Position numbers and translations under genes: made by a program
Notes under the pieces: model-generated
Database searches by the model: none
Seen by the model: only the letters and a program-made list of their open reading frames with translations
Told to the model about the DNA's origin: nothing
In this document: piece by piece, positions 33,316 through 45,200 of the stretch
How the letters are laid out: each line of letters starts with the position of its first letter
How positions within the stretch are numbered: position 1 is the first letter of the stretch
Source: Erythroxylum novogranatense
Taxonomy: Eukaryota; Streptophyta; Magnoliopsida; Malpighiales; Erythroxylaceae
Direction of reading: 5' to 3'
Assembly: GCA_029891385.1 (NCBI GenBank)
Contig: CM057234.1
Location: forward strand, 19,268,350 to 19,332,349
Length of the DNA stretch: 64,000 nucleotides

Positions 33316-33530
33316 TTTACTTTACTAATGCAAGGCAGTTAACTCCATTTGTTAGAACAACTTCCATTGAGTCTCTGGACCTATCCTTTTTTCTATCTTT
33401 ATAAACTTTTTTTTGTTTTCGAAAAGTAGGATTTGGCTCAGGATTACCCATTTTTATTCCAGGGTTTCCCTGAATTTGAAAGTTATCACTTAGTAAGTTT
33501 CCATGGAAATTTTTTGATGTAGTGAGTAAT
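33316..33530 (-). pseudogene. trnL-UAA: Plastid trnL-UAA intron fragment
   Basis: The minus strand carries conserved 5' intron sequence of trnL(UAA) (ACTTTCAAATTCAGGGAAAC, ATGGGTAATCCTGAGCCAAA, GGTCCAGAGACTCAATGGAA). The exons are absent. Confidence 0.8.
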
Positions 33531-34006
33531 AGTTCTGGTTGCTTGATGTTCAATTTTTTTGCAATTTTTTTTTGTTGAATCGTATGTATCAAAAGGTACA
33601 TGTATGGTTCCTAAGGGATAGAATTTTATCCTAATCAGTTAGAAAGAGAAAATGAAGCAAACATAGCAACAAATCCTAAAATTCGTTCACGAAAAGGCAA
33701 AGTTGTAATTATTTTTACTAATAATCAACAAGAGATTGTCCAAAATAATTGTTTTAGGTCCTTTTTGCCAGAAATGTCGGTCCTAAAACAAAAAAAAGGC
33801 CTATTCTTTAATTGGATCTAAATTCCAACCCAAACTCATCCCATAGATTGATGTTTTCTTCGAATAATTTTTAATAAATATACAAATTATTAATAAATGT
33901 ACAAATTAATAGAAAAAATTCTTTTTCAATTTACCATTCGAGCCTTTTTTCATGCTTTTCTCGAAGGTCTAGAGAAAGCTGCAATCAATAGGATTTTCCT
34001 AATCCT

Positions 34007-34150
34007 CCCAAGGGGTTGCGGGTTTTTTCTACCAATTGGGGCCCTCCCTTCACCACCCCCATGGGGATGGTCTACAGGGTTCATAACTACTCTTACTACA
34101 GGATGCTTACCTAGCCAACATTTAGATCCAGCTCTACCCCCAAGTACTTA
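34007..34150 (-). pseudogene. rpl2: Plastid rpl2 3' fragment
   Basis: The minus strand reads [20 protein letters not shown] then RKNPQPLG, the signature of ribosomal protein L2, with an indel just before it. It abuts atpI on the opposite strand. Confidence 0.88.
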
Positions 34151-34157
34151 TCACTTC

Positions 34158-34322
34158 TTAGGTTGTAATTGTTATCTTATTAGGTTCAGCTATTGTCACT
34201 ATTCGGAATCCACAAACCATTCCGACTACTGGGCAGAATTTCTTCGAATATGTCCTTGAATTCATTCGAGACATAAGCAAAACTCAGATTGGAGAAGAAT
34301 ACAGTCCGTGGGTTCCTATATA
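34158..34322 (+). pseudogene. atpI: Plastid atpI 5' fragment
   Basis: [20 protein letters not shown] then [20 protein letters not shown] and EEYSPWVP match ATP synthase subunit a. The fragment ends at an AT-rich stretch (34325-34440). Confidence 0.88.
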
Positions 34323-34715
34323 AAATTATTATTATTAATTATTTAATAAAATTTATTATATTAAATATTATTCTATTATATTTGATTTATATTTTTATTT
34401 AATATATTTATAATATTATAATATAAAATATAAAACATCTAAAACTTAACTAAAATTTGAAATAATATTAGTTCAGCACCAATCACGAACACCCCCAAGG
34501 AATTCCAAGAATTCTGGTTATATACTCATTCTAACCCTCAACTCTCTTTTCTAGGTTTATCGATATGAATAACAATATCTGAGTTATCAAATCGATTCAT
34601 CGTCAAAAATGGAATAGGTTTCGTCGTAAACCTAATTAGTTACTTCCAATTACGTAAATCAATAGTTCAAACCGCACTCAAAGGTAGGGTATTTCCCATT
34701 TTTATAGGAACTTCA

Positions 34716-35113
34716 TATCTTATTGAACAAAAATAGTGATATTGTTCCTCCATTGATCCAAAATTTCGATTTTTGGGAAGTATCATGATCATCCAATAAG
34801 AAGGGTTTCCATTTTTTCAAATGAATGATTTGAAGACCTATTGGTTCTAACAGCTGATTGCAGAGTGGATCATTTGAACCTTTCAATTCATAGATATGAA
34901 TCTCAGACCTATGAATAGGGATATTCCCGAAACTCACAAAGAAAAAAGGAAGTGAGTTAGACAAAACAAGAAGTAACTTGGACAAAAAGAAAGGAAATGA
35001 CTTAGACAAATCTTTTTTGTCGATAACCTCAGACCAATCAATCGAATATTGATTAATATGTAGTCGATCAGACCCGAAAGAAACACAGGCTTCCCATGTG
35101 GATTCAAACAACC
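34716..35113 (-). pseudogene. ycf2: Plastid ycf2 fragment (minus strand)
   Basis: A 132-codon open frame includes [40 protein letters not shown] and [20 protein letters not shown], a central segment of Ycf2. It is open by chance of recent transfer and ends at the right border of the insert. Confidence 0.9.
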
Positions 35114-36168
35114 GTGTGTTTTGACCTCCTAATGGAAAAATCTCTTTTTAGAGTCTTCACGAAAGTTGTAGATCTAGAAATCCTCTTCAAAACCATCCTA
35201 ATATGACTTTAATCCGAAATCTACAACCAAATTTATGGTGTTTGTCCCAAGAGATGTTTGTTTATGAATGATTGACTTATCAATGTTGTTCAATTAAATA
35301 TTTAGGCTTGTTAGTTATATAAAATGAGCCTAATTGAAGTAAGATTGAGTTATTAATGTAATAAGTGTGTCCTAGGTGTTAAGGAATGATTCAAAGATAA
35401 TGAAAATTGGTTATGTGATATGTATTAAGGATATACACCTGAGAATGTCTTTGAACATGCATTGTACATATTTAATATATATATATGTGTGTGCATCAAT
35501 AGACACTTATATAATTGTGAAAAATTGTGATATGTGTATGTTTTGCATGATATAGAGGAACATATAGAGTGCCATCATCTAGATGTTTCTAGACCTTGGA
35601 AGCAAATGTTAATCTAGAGCATACAGTGAGTACACCTAGATAGTCTTACTTTATTGTTGTTTTGTTTATATTATGAATTGAATGATTATGCAATGTGAAT
35701 GTGTTGGTCCCGAACAATATATGCCCAAGGAGTTTGATGAATGTGAGAATATTGAAGTGCTCCCTGTATGTGAATTTGGATGAAATAAGTGTACATAATT
35801 TGATTGCTAAATGTCGGACCACGGTTCGATGATAAATGTGTTCTGAATGTGCATTTCCATATAAGCAAAAAGTGATTCTCAACTTTAATGTTGAATACCA
35901 AACTAAGATTCGATGATATGTGAAAGTGAATAACTGATTATATGTAATTAATGAACTTTATTACATGAATGCATGAAAGATAAAGGCAGTTGTGACTAGA
36001 GTAGCCATAAAAAAAGAGCTTAAAGCTTAGAATGTGAAAGAGAGTCTCGAGCTCAGAGAGTGATTAAGAGCCAAAGGCTCACTATATAAAATGAGCTCGG
36101 TATCCCCAATAAATATGGGACATTTATTAATAAGCACGATATTCACAATGCATACGGGATAGTTATAA

Positions 36169-39100
36169 TGTTGGACCCCAATTTTTAAGTGAAATTTAGA
36201 AATAAGAAATGATATAAAATAAGTGTTATATATATATATATGTTGTATGTATGCTTTAAGGAAACTTATGAGAAAAGCATTATTGGATGTTGATGTATTT
36301 GATAATTGTGGAGATTGGTATGGTTTATAAAAGTTCAAGTGGATGAGTTGATTGAAATGAAGTTAAATAACAAGAATTAAAAAAAAGTGTGAAAATTTGA
36401 AGAATTTAGAAAGTTTGACTTTGGGGATGAATAGTGAAAAATGTTTGACTTGGGAGTTGACTTTTTGATTTTGGGAGAATTTGAGAAAATTATCTTCTGG
36501 AAACTTGTAGTTTATGTCAAGAGCTTTTTGTAGCTATAAAGTTTGATATTTTTCGATATCGGGAGTGAGAGTTATGATCAGTCAAAGTTCGCTTGAAGTT
36601 TGACTTTTTGAGGAAAAAGTTGACTTTTTGATTTAAGCAAAATTCGAGAAAATGATCAACATGAAAATTTTAGCCCCTGTCGAGAGCTTTTTGTGGACAT
36701 AAAGTTTGCTATTTTTCGATGTCGGGATTGAAAGATATGAATTTTTGAAGATATACTTTGTTTTGAAAATGCTATTAAGTATAGATTTGTGTGTTCTATG
36801 CTTCGAGGCCGCTCGTCTTATGGATTTAGTTTGAATTAAAGTACGTGATCTTCATGAAAGTTTTAGATGATGTTTTTATCTTTCCATTGATATAAAGTTT
36901 GCAATTTTTCGATATCGGAGCTAGGAGTTATGAGCGATTAAAAATTGGAAGTCGTTTAGGAAAAGCTGTTTTGGACAGAATCTTTGATTGAGTTTCCGAC
37001 CTCTTTTGAGACCTAATTTGAATTTGAGTGCTTCAGGGAAGTTGTAGAGCTTCCTTTTATCTTTTTATTGACACAAAATTTGTCAAATTTCGAGTTTGGG
37101 ATCGAGAGATATGATTTTGGAAAAGTTCAGTTTTGACGTTCCGATACTTTGTTTTTAATCCGATCCCTTTTGTAATCTTTTGCTTATAATTCCTTTGTCC
37201 GACATCCGATTGACTCGATTCTCAAAGCGTTAGATTCCTAAGACGATTAATTTCATTTTTTTGAAGAATTATGATTTTTAGGAGATTAAATGGAAAGAGA
37301 TTGATTGAACCTAAGTGAGAGATTTGGTTATAGGGTATAAGTTGGATAATTTTCTGAACATGGTTCAGTATTTGGCAAAATTCGGGAGTTGTACAACTCC
37401 GATTGAGTTGATTCTTGAGGGAAAATAAATTTAAGATATAGGGCTACAAATCATGTGAAGGGATCGAAATTTAATTTCATCCCTAAGATTGTTAATTTCT
37501 AGGCTGAAGTTATGTTAATGTTCAGTCTCGGATTTTGTGAAGGTTTCGGCCTTATGGAGAAGAAGTAAGTTTTCGTTTTTCTTTGAGATTTCTAAAGGAT
37601 TTTTTGACTTTGCAAGATGAAAAAGGTTGAAGAAGAGGATAGCTTGTCTTGGAGCTTGAAAATAACGAAAAATGGAGGAGAAAAAGGTAAGAGAGAAAAA
37701 GTTTTGATTTTGAATTTTTGATGAGTTTGATGGTTAATTAAGCTTGGAATGGTTATGGATTTAGTTTATCTATGATTATTTGAAGAGATTAGACTATGAT
37801 TATGTTTAATTTTGGATTAATTGAAAATTGGAGTTTATGTCAAATTTGAAAGTTGGGGGTTTTTGAAATTGTTGCTTTAGATTGCTTGAATTAGTGATGA
37901 ATTTGAGTTATCCTAAGTCAATTTTGATGTTTATGCTTTAGGTGAAGTTTAATTTGAAAAATTGTAAATTGGGAGTTTAGGCCAATTTTGAAAATTAGGG
38001 ATTTTCAAAATTGGAGATTTAAATAGCTTGAATATGTGAGGAATTGATGTTTTCTAAATTCAATTTGAGAAATTAAGTTAATTATGATAATGAATTTGAT
38101 TGAATTGGCTTAGGTTCAATTTGGAATTTGGGGGATTTTGGGATTTTTAGAAATTGTTTGATTAAGATGGCTTGAAATATGATGAGTTTGTGAGTTATGA
38201 AATCAATTTTGAAGAAATTGTAATCTATGGTATTGAATTTGGATAAATTGGTTTAGGCCAACTTGGTGAATTGGGGGTTTTGTAAATTGGTGAGTTAGAT
38301 AGCTTGGAATTATGGTAAATTGGTGAATTCCTAAGTTAATTTTGAAGATTTTGTTATTTATGATGTGAATTTGGATGATTATGGTTTAGGTTTTGTTAAA
38401 TTGGAAGAGAGAGAGAAGCAAAGGACAAAGTAAAGCATTGGACAAGATGCTTGCATGGAAATAAGGTGGGTATCATATTTATTTACGAAATTATGAGCTT
38501 TGTAAGTGTTCTTGAAAAAAAAATTCCGAAAGTGAAAGTGTTTGAAAATGTGTTGTTTCGGATATTGTAAATTTATTGTTTTGAATACTTTGATACAGTT
38601 GAAAGATTGTTCGTTTGAGTTTTAAAAAAAAATTTAGAAGATGAATGCTTTTAAAGTTTACTGTGTATACTTTCGAAAAATCTAGTAGGAAAGTATTTCG
38701 ATTTTATTAAGAAAATGTTTGAAAATTATAAATTCCAAATATTTGTGAAAATATTTATTGAATATAGTTATGTAAAGATTTGAAAGCTTATGATTTCCGA
38801 ATGTTTATGAAATAATACAAAAATGTTGTTTATAAAAGTAGTTGAAAATGATGATTTCCGAATATTCTTGACGTTATTTATAAAATATGGTTTATCTAAG
38901 TTTATGATTTCCGAAAGTGTTTAAAAATTTTATGATTTTCGAAATTGATTATAAAAGTGTTTAAAAAAATTAAAAATTATGATTTTCGAAATTATTTATG
39001 TAAAGGTTTGAAATTTGGACTTCCGAATGATTTCGAGAAGGTGGAAGAAAGAAAGTATCGAATTTTGGTATTGATTTCAAATAGTTTGGAAAATTGCTCC

Positions 39101-41591
39101 AAGTTCTAAATGTTTGAAATTTTGGATTTTTGAATATTTTGGAATTGATTTTAAAATCGTGTTTAAATAAAGGTTTGGAAAGTGATTGTTTTTGAAATCG
39201 TTTATAACATATTGTTTACAAAAACGTTTGGAAAAATTTATGATTTCCGAATAGTTTGAATTAGTGATAAAAGATTGGTTTTGTAAGATTTTTGAATGTT
39301 TGAATTTGTTATAAAATATTTCTTATGAAAATGATTGGAAAATTATGATTTCTAAATGTTTTGAAATAGGTATAAAATGTTGTTTTTGAAGAAAAAAATT
39401 TGGAAAATCATGATTTCTGACTGTTTTGGAAAGTAAGGAAAACTATGATTTCTGAATGCTTTTGGGAATTAATTATAAAATATTGTTTATGTAATTGTTT
39501 GATTTTCGTTTGATGAAATTCTTTGCTTTTGGAATAACTTTAGAAATTTTGTTATATGTTCAATGATATGAGAAATTGAAACTTTCAATTCGAAAGTTTT
39601 CAAAGGTTTTAAATATTGATAGATTTCGAGCATGTCTGAAATTACGAAAATTATTACAAAAGTTAGATTTATTGTTTCTAAAGGATTTTGGAAATTAATT
39701 TAAGAAAATTGTTATTCAATACATTCGAATTTTTTTAGAAATTGTTATTTATGTTTTTGGAAAATCAAGGAGAGAAATGCTTTTGGAAATCGATTTAAGA
39801 AATTAAAATGATTAGCGATTTTTATTGTTTTGAATAAAAGGTGAAAATTGTGGTTTAAATTTTGGATGAGAAATGTGTATTGTGATTTTAAATGTGTAAG
39901 AATTATGTTTCAAAGGAATTGATAAAGTTGTTATCTATTTTGTGTTGCATACTTGTTTGATGAATGATTGTGAATTTGTAAGAATTTGATTGGTTCATTT
40001 GTATTTTGCAATATGACATATGAAATTATGTGCTTAGTGAATGTATTTGTGTCTAGTAAGACACGACATGACAATGTGAAATTTGAAAAGTGCCTTGGGC
40101 AATCTGTTTGTTTTAAGCATGAATATGTGAATTGTATGGGTTTGGTTAGGTCCTCCGTAGAGAGTCGATTACCTGTCTCCCTCGATAGCCTTCTCCCTTT
40201 GCCCGTAAGTGGCTTAGGAGTTTCGATTTGGACTCCCCTCATTCACTTTGCACATGATCGCTATGGGAATGTGCGATGACGTCTGTTAGGACCGAAACCA
40301 AATCATTTTGTTATGTTCGTGATTTTGATTTTGTTTATGCGCGTGAAATTTCTCCGATGTGATTGCATTCATGTTTTTGAGAAATTTTAAAAAATGAGAA
40401 AAAGGGTTTTCAACCATGAAATTATAGAAATTTGATATGAAAAGTTTAGAAAATTGAAAAGGGTTTGAGAACAATATTTAAAAGTTGAAAAGTTTGAAAA
40501 CTAAGCCTTTTGGCAAAAGTTTATGAAAATTGATTTATGCTTATTATTCGGTTTATAAATATGTTACCCACGAGCTTGAAGCTCACCCCTTTCATCCCCA
40601 TCTCCGTGTTTCGTGCGGAGATCGGATGAAAGAGTGTCAAGATATTCGATTCGATTTTGTAGTATTTGGATTTTTGTGTAAATTGAGATTTTGGTATTAA
40701 AATTGGATACGGCTTAAATTGCCATGTAAGTATATGATTTATGAAGTTTGTATGTAATTGTGTATATTGGGTTGATGCAAAAGAACGAAGAGGTTGATGT
40801 ATGGATTTAAAATCTGTAATTATAAATAATTTTGGAAATTGTATATGAAATTGTGTATGATTTTGGGAAAATATATTGTTAATTGATATGGGAATTTGAT
40901 TGAAGTGTTTAGAACTAAGATTGCGTTTGTTGCTGGTGTTTGGATTCCGGACTGGAGAGTCCGATGATTCTGGATTTTGTGATATTAGAAGTGTATTTTG
41001 GCTTTGCAGGAATTTTTGGGATAAGATAAATGCAGTCGTTATGCTGCCGAATTTTCGTTAGAAAATAAATTGAAAAAGAAGAAAAATAAAATTTAGATGT
41101 ATGAAAGATGGATTTATGAGATTGGTATTAATGTTAAGAAGTTTATTATGATTTGAGTGCGATTTGGGATTTGTATGAGTATTCAAGCATATGATGATTT
41201 TGTATGTAATGAAATAAAGTGATTAAGAAAGAAAAGACAAGGAATAAGAAAGAAAAAAAATTATACCGGATTTCGGAATGGTACGTCTTAGGGTTTCCAA
41301 CGCAATTATGTTCATTCGATCGTTTTCTTTGATTATTGTTCTCGGATGTCGGATATGTTTCAGTTTAATTGATTATTTCGTTTATCCCCGCCTTATGATT
41401 CGATTCTATTGATTTCTGTCGATTTGGTATTCGATTCTGATTTGCATTTGCTTCGAGTCTACGCTTCACTTTCGATTCTTATGCTTTATTTTCTGATTCG
41501 AAATTTCGATGCGAAATTTCTGTTTCCATTCGATTCCGTTTTCCGTTCTGCTTTTCCGGTTGGGATCCGATTTCCGGATCGGGTCCTAACA
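36169..41591 (+). repeat. LARD-like 5' LTR (5.42 kb)
   Basis: Exceptionally long LTR with no credible coding frame. It holds ~290 bp (about 37180-37470) absent from LTR2, and lacks ~370 bp that LTR2 has. Between about 38480 and 39800 it contains many degenerate units around ATGATTTCCGAAT. Confidence 0.88.
38480..39800 (+). repeat. Degenerate tandem repeat within LTR1 (ATGATTTCCGAA-type units)
   Basis: Roughly 50-70-bp units resemble 'TATAAAA...TTTGAAAA-TTATGATTTCCGAATGTTT', with more than ten recognisable repeats. The corresponding part of LTR2 is about 44,650-45,960, so the array predates insertion. Confidence 0.7.
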
Positions 41592-42282
41592 TTTATGGTA
41601 TCAAAGCCTAGTATTAGGATCGTAACTGGGCGCAGGAGATTGATAAGAGATTAAGATCGATTTGCATTAATAATAGTGTTATTTGATGTGAGTGACCTAT
41701 CATGACTTTAGAAATGTATTAAGGAAAATGAGATTGAAATTTTAATGATTGGGATGAATTGTGTATGATTATATATTTGGGAGATGAACGAATGAAAAGT
41801 TGAAAGACGAGTTTGATGATGGTATTGATTTGGTGATGATTGATCCATTCTAGGGTTCGAGAAGACTGAACCTTTGATCCGTAAATGGATTGAGAAATAT
41901 TGATTTGTGGTGATTGTGCGTTAATATGATCTTAAGAGTTTCTTGTGAAGAAGTGAAAATATGTATGATGAAGAAAAAAAATTAGATAAGAAGAGTGATT
42001 ATTTGATTAAGGTTAAGGACTATGATTGATTTTAGGTTTGAGATTAAGATATTGTGATTAAAATTTTATGATGAATTTTGATGACTATTGACTTGTGAAA
42101 ATGTGTTAAGAAATATTCTATTTGAGACAATAGTGTTATGATATAAATGAGAAGTGAAAAATAGTGATTAAGTTAAGAATAAGAAATTGATAAGAAAGTG
42201 ATTTGACTATTATGAGAAGGATGTGTTACTTAATGACTACGTTTGAATTTCGAGGAAGAAATTCTTTTAAGAGGGAGAGAAA
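41592..42282 (+). other. Interior of the LARD-like element
   Basis: 691 bp with a primer-binding site at the left and a polypurine tract at the right. Otherwise it is AT-rich and non-coding. A short segment may serve as a packaging signal; nothing in the sequence proves this. Confidence 0.75.
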
Positions 42283-45200
42283 TGTTGGACCCCGATTTTT
42301 AAGTGGAATTTAGAAATAAGAAATGATATAAAATAAGTGTTATATATATATATGTTGTATGTATGCTTTAAGGAAACTTATGAGAAAAGCATTATTGGAT
42401 GTTGATGTATTTGATAATTGTGGAGATTGGTATGGTTTATAAAAGTTCAAGTGGATGAGTTGATTGAAATGAAGTTAAATAGCAAGAATTAAAAAGAAAA
42501 AGTGTGAAAATTTGAAGAATTTAGAAAGTTTGACTTTAGGGATGAATAGTAAAAAAATGTTTGACTAGGGAGTTGACTTTTTGATTTTGGGAGAATTTGA
42601 GAAAATTATCTTCTGGAAACTTGTAGTTTATGTCAAGAACTTTCTGTAGCCATAAAGTTTGATATTTTTCGATATCGGGAGTGAGAGTTATGATCATCAA
42701 AGTTCGCGAAGTTTGACTTTTGAGAAAAAGTTGACTTTTTGATTTAAGCAAAATTCGAGAAAATGATCAACATGAAAATTTTAGCCCCTGTCGAGAGCTT
42801 TTTGTGGACATCAAGTTTGCTATTTTTCGATGTCGGGATTGAAAGATATGAATTTCTGAAGATATGCTTTGTTTTAAAAATGCTATTAAGTATAGATTTG
42901 TGTGTTCTATGCTTCGAGGCCACTCGTCGTATCGATTTAGTTTGAATTAGAGTACGTGATCTTCATGAAAGTTTTAGATGATGTTTTTATCTTTCCATTG
43001 ATATAAAGTTTTCGATATCGGGGCTAGGAGTTATGAGCGATTCAAAATTGAAAGTCGTTTAGGAAAAGCTGTTTTGGACAGAATCTTTGATTGAGTTTTC
43101 GACCTCTTTCGAGATCTAATTTGAATTTGAGTGCTTCAGGGAAGTTGTAGAGCTTCCTTTTATCTTTTTATTGACACCAAATTTGTCAAATTTCGAGTTC
43201 GGGATCGAGAGATATGATTTTGGAAAAGTTCGGTTTTGACGTTCCGATACTTTGTTTTTAATCCGATCCCTTTTGTAATCTTTTATTTCATCTTTAAGAT
43301 TGTTAATTTCTGGACTGAAGTTATGTTAATGTTCAGTCTCAGATTTTGTGAAGGTCCGATAGTATTTTGGCTATAACATCTTCGTTTCTAATCCGAATTG
43401 AGCGCGGTCAGTGGCGTTGGATTCGTATGATCTAGAGGAACAATTTTCAAGAAGAAAGTTTGTCCAAATTATTTCGTTTAGATGCTTGAAAACAGGACGC
43501 AAGCTATCAGATTTTGAAAATCCTGTGCACGGGCAAACTTAGAAATAGGCTTAATTGGAGGGGCAAGATGGTGAATTGTGCTTCATTAAATGAAACACAA
43601 AAGGGATGGTCATTTTTGAGAGGAGGGAGCACGATTTTTCCAGAAGCAAAGAAAGAAGAAGAGAAATAAAAGAAAGAAAAGATGAAGAAGAGAGAAGAAG
43701 GAGAAGAGAAGGTTTCGACCTTATGGAGAAGAAGTAAGTTTTCGTTTTTCTTTGAGATTTCTAAAGGATTTCGTGACTTTGCAAGAGGAAAAAGGTTGAA
43801 GAAGAGGATAGCTTGTCTTGGAGCTTGAAAATAACGAAAAATGGAGGAGAAAAAGGTAAAAAAGAGAAAGTTTTGATTTTGAATTTTTGTTGAGTTTGAT
43901 GGTTGATTAAGCTTGGAATGGTTATGGATTTAGTTTATCTATGATTATTTGAAGAGATTAGACTATGATTATGTTTAATTTTGGATTAATTGAAAATTGG
44001 AGTTTATGTCAAATTTGAAAGTTGGGGGTTTTTGAAATTGTTGCTTTAGATTGCTTGAATTAGTGATGAATTTGAGTTATCCTAAGTCAATTTTGATGTT
44101 TATGCTTTAGGTGAAGTTTAATTTGAAAAATTGTAAATTGGGAGTTTAGGCCAATTTTGAAAATTGGGGATTTTCAAAATTGGAGATTTAAATAGCTTGA
44201 ATATGTGAGGAATTGATGTTTTCTAAACTCAATTTGAGAAATTAAGTTAATTATGATAATGAATTTGATTGAATTGGCTTAGGTTCAATTTGGAATTTGG
44301 GGGATGTTGGGATTTTTAGAAATTGTTGGATTAAGATGGCTTGAAATATGATGAGTTTGTGAGTTATGAAATCAATTTTGAAGAAATTGTAATCTATGGT
44401 ATTGAATTTGGATAAATTGGTTTAGGCCAACTTGGTGAATTGGGAGTTTTGTAAATTGGTGAGTTAGATAGCTTAGAATTATGGTAAATTGGTGAATTCC
44501 TAAGTTAATTTTGATGATTTTGTTATTTATGATGTGAATTTGGATGATTATGGTTTAGGTTTTGTTAAATTGGAAGAGAGAGAGAAGCAAAGGACAAAGT
44601 GAAGCATTGGACAAGATGCTTGCATGAAAATAAGGTGGGTATCATATTTATTTACGAAATTATGAGCTTTGTAAGTGTTCTTGAAAAAAAAAATTCCGAA
44701 AGTGAAAGTGTTTGAAAATGTGTTGTTTCGGATATTGTAAATTTATTGTTTTGAATACTTTGATACATTTGAAAGATTGTTCGTTTGAGTTTTTTTAAAA
44801 AAATTTAGAAGATGAATGCTTTGAAAGTTTACTGTGTATACTTTCGAAAAATCTAGTAGGAAAGTATTTCGATTTTATTAAGAAAATGTTTGAAAATTAT
44901 AAATTCCAAATATTTGTGAAAATATTTATTGAATATAGTTATGTAAAGATTTGAAAGCTTATGATTTCGAATGTTTATGAAATAATACAAAATGTTGTTT
45001 ATAAAAGTAGTTGAAAATGATGATTTCGAATATTCTTGGCGTTATTTATAAAATATGGTTTATCTAAGTTTATGATTTCGAAAGTGTTTAAAAGTTTATG
45101 ATTTTGAAATTGATTATAAAAGTGTTTAAAAAATTAAAATTATGATTTTGAAATTATTTATGTAAAGGTTTGAAATTTGGACTTAGAATGATTTGAGAAG

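Larger units (their letters stand above)
28675..35113. other. Nuclear plastid DNA insertion (NUPT), mosaic of shuffled fragments
   Basis: This 6.4-kb block interrupts the gypsy-like LTR at a GTGTGTTT motif present at both borders (28667-28674 and 35114-35121). It contains pieces of rps8, infA, ycf4, trnK-UUU, rpl36, trnS-GCU, rps11, ycf2, ycf1, atpA, rpl14, trnL-UAA, rpl2 and atpI. These come from distant parts of a plastid genome and lie in both orientations, mostly 100-700 bp each. Reading frames carry stops and indels, so it is nuclear and not a misplaced plastid contig. About 31630-31850, 33600-34000 and 34330-34710 are plastid-like or AT-rich but not assigned. Confidence 0.92.

Noticed and set aside
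28675..35113. A contaminating plastid contig
   Set aside because: Gene order is scrambled, fragments are broken by stops, and nuclear LTR sequence continues on both sides.
39931..40474. Open frames within the LARD LTRs (also 46284-46670 and 47366-47972)
   Set aside because: They overlap on opposite strands, differ between the two LTR copies by frameshifts, and match no protein family.
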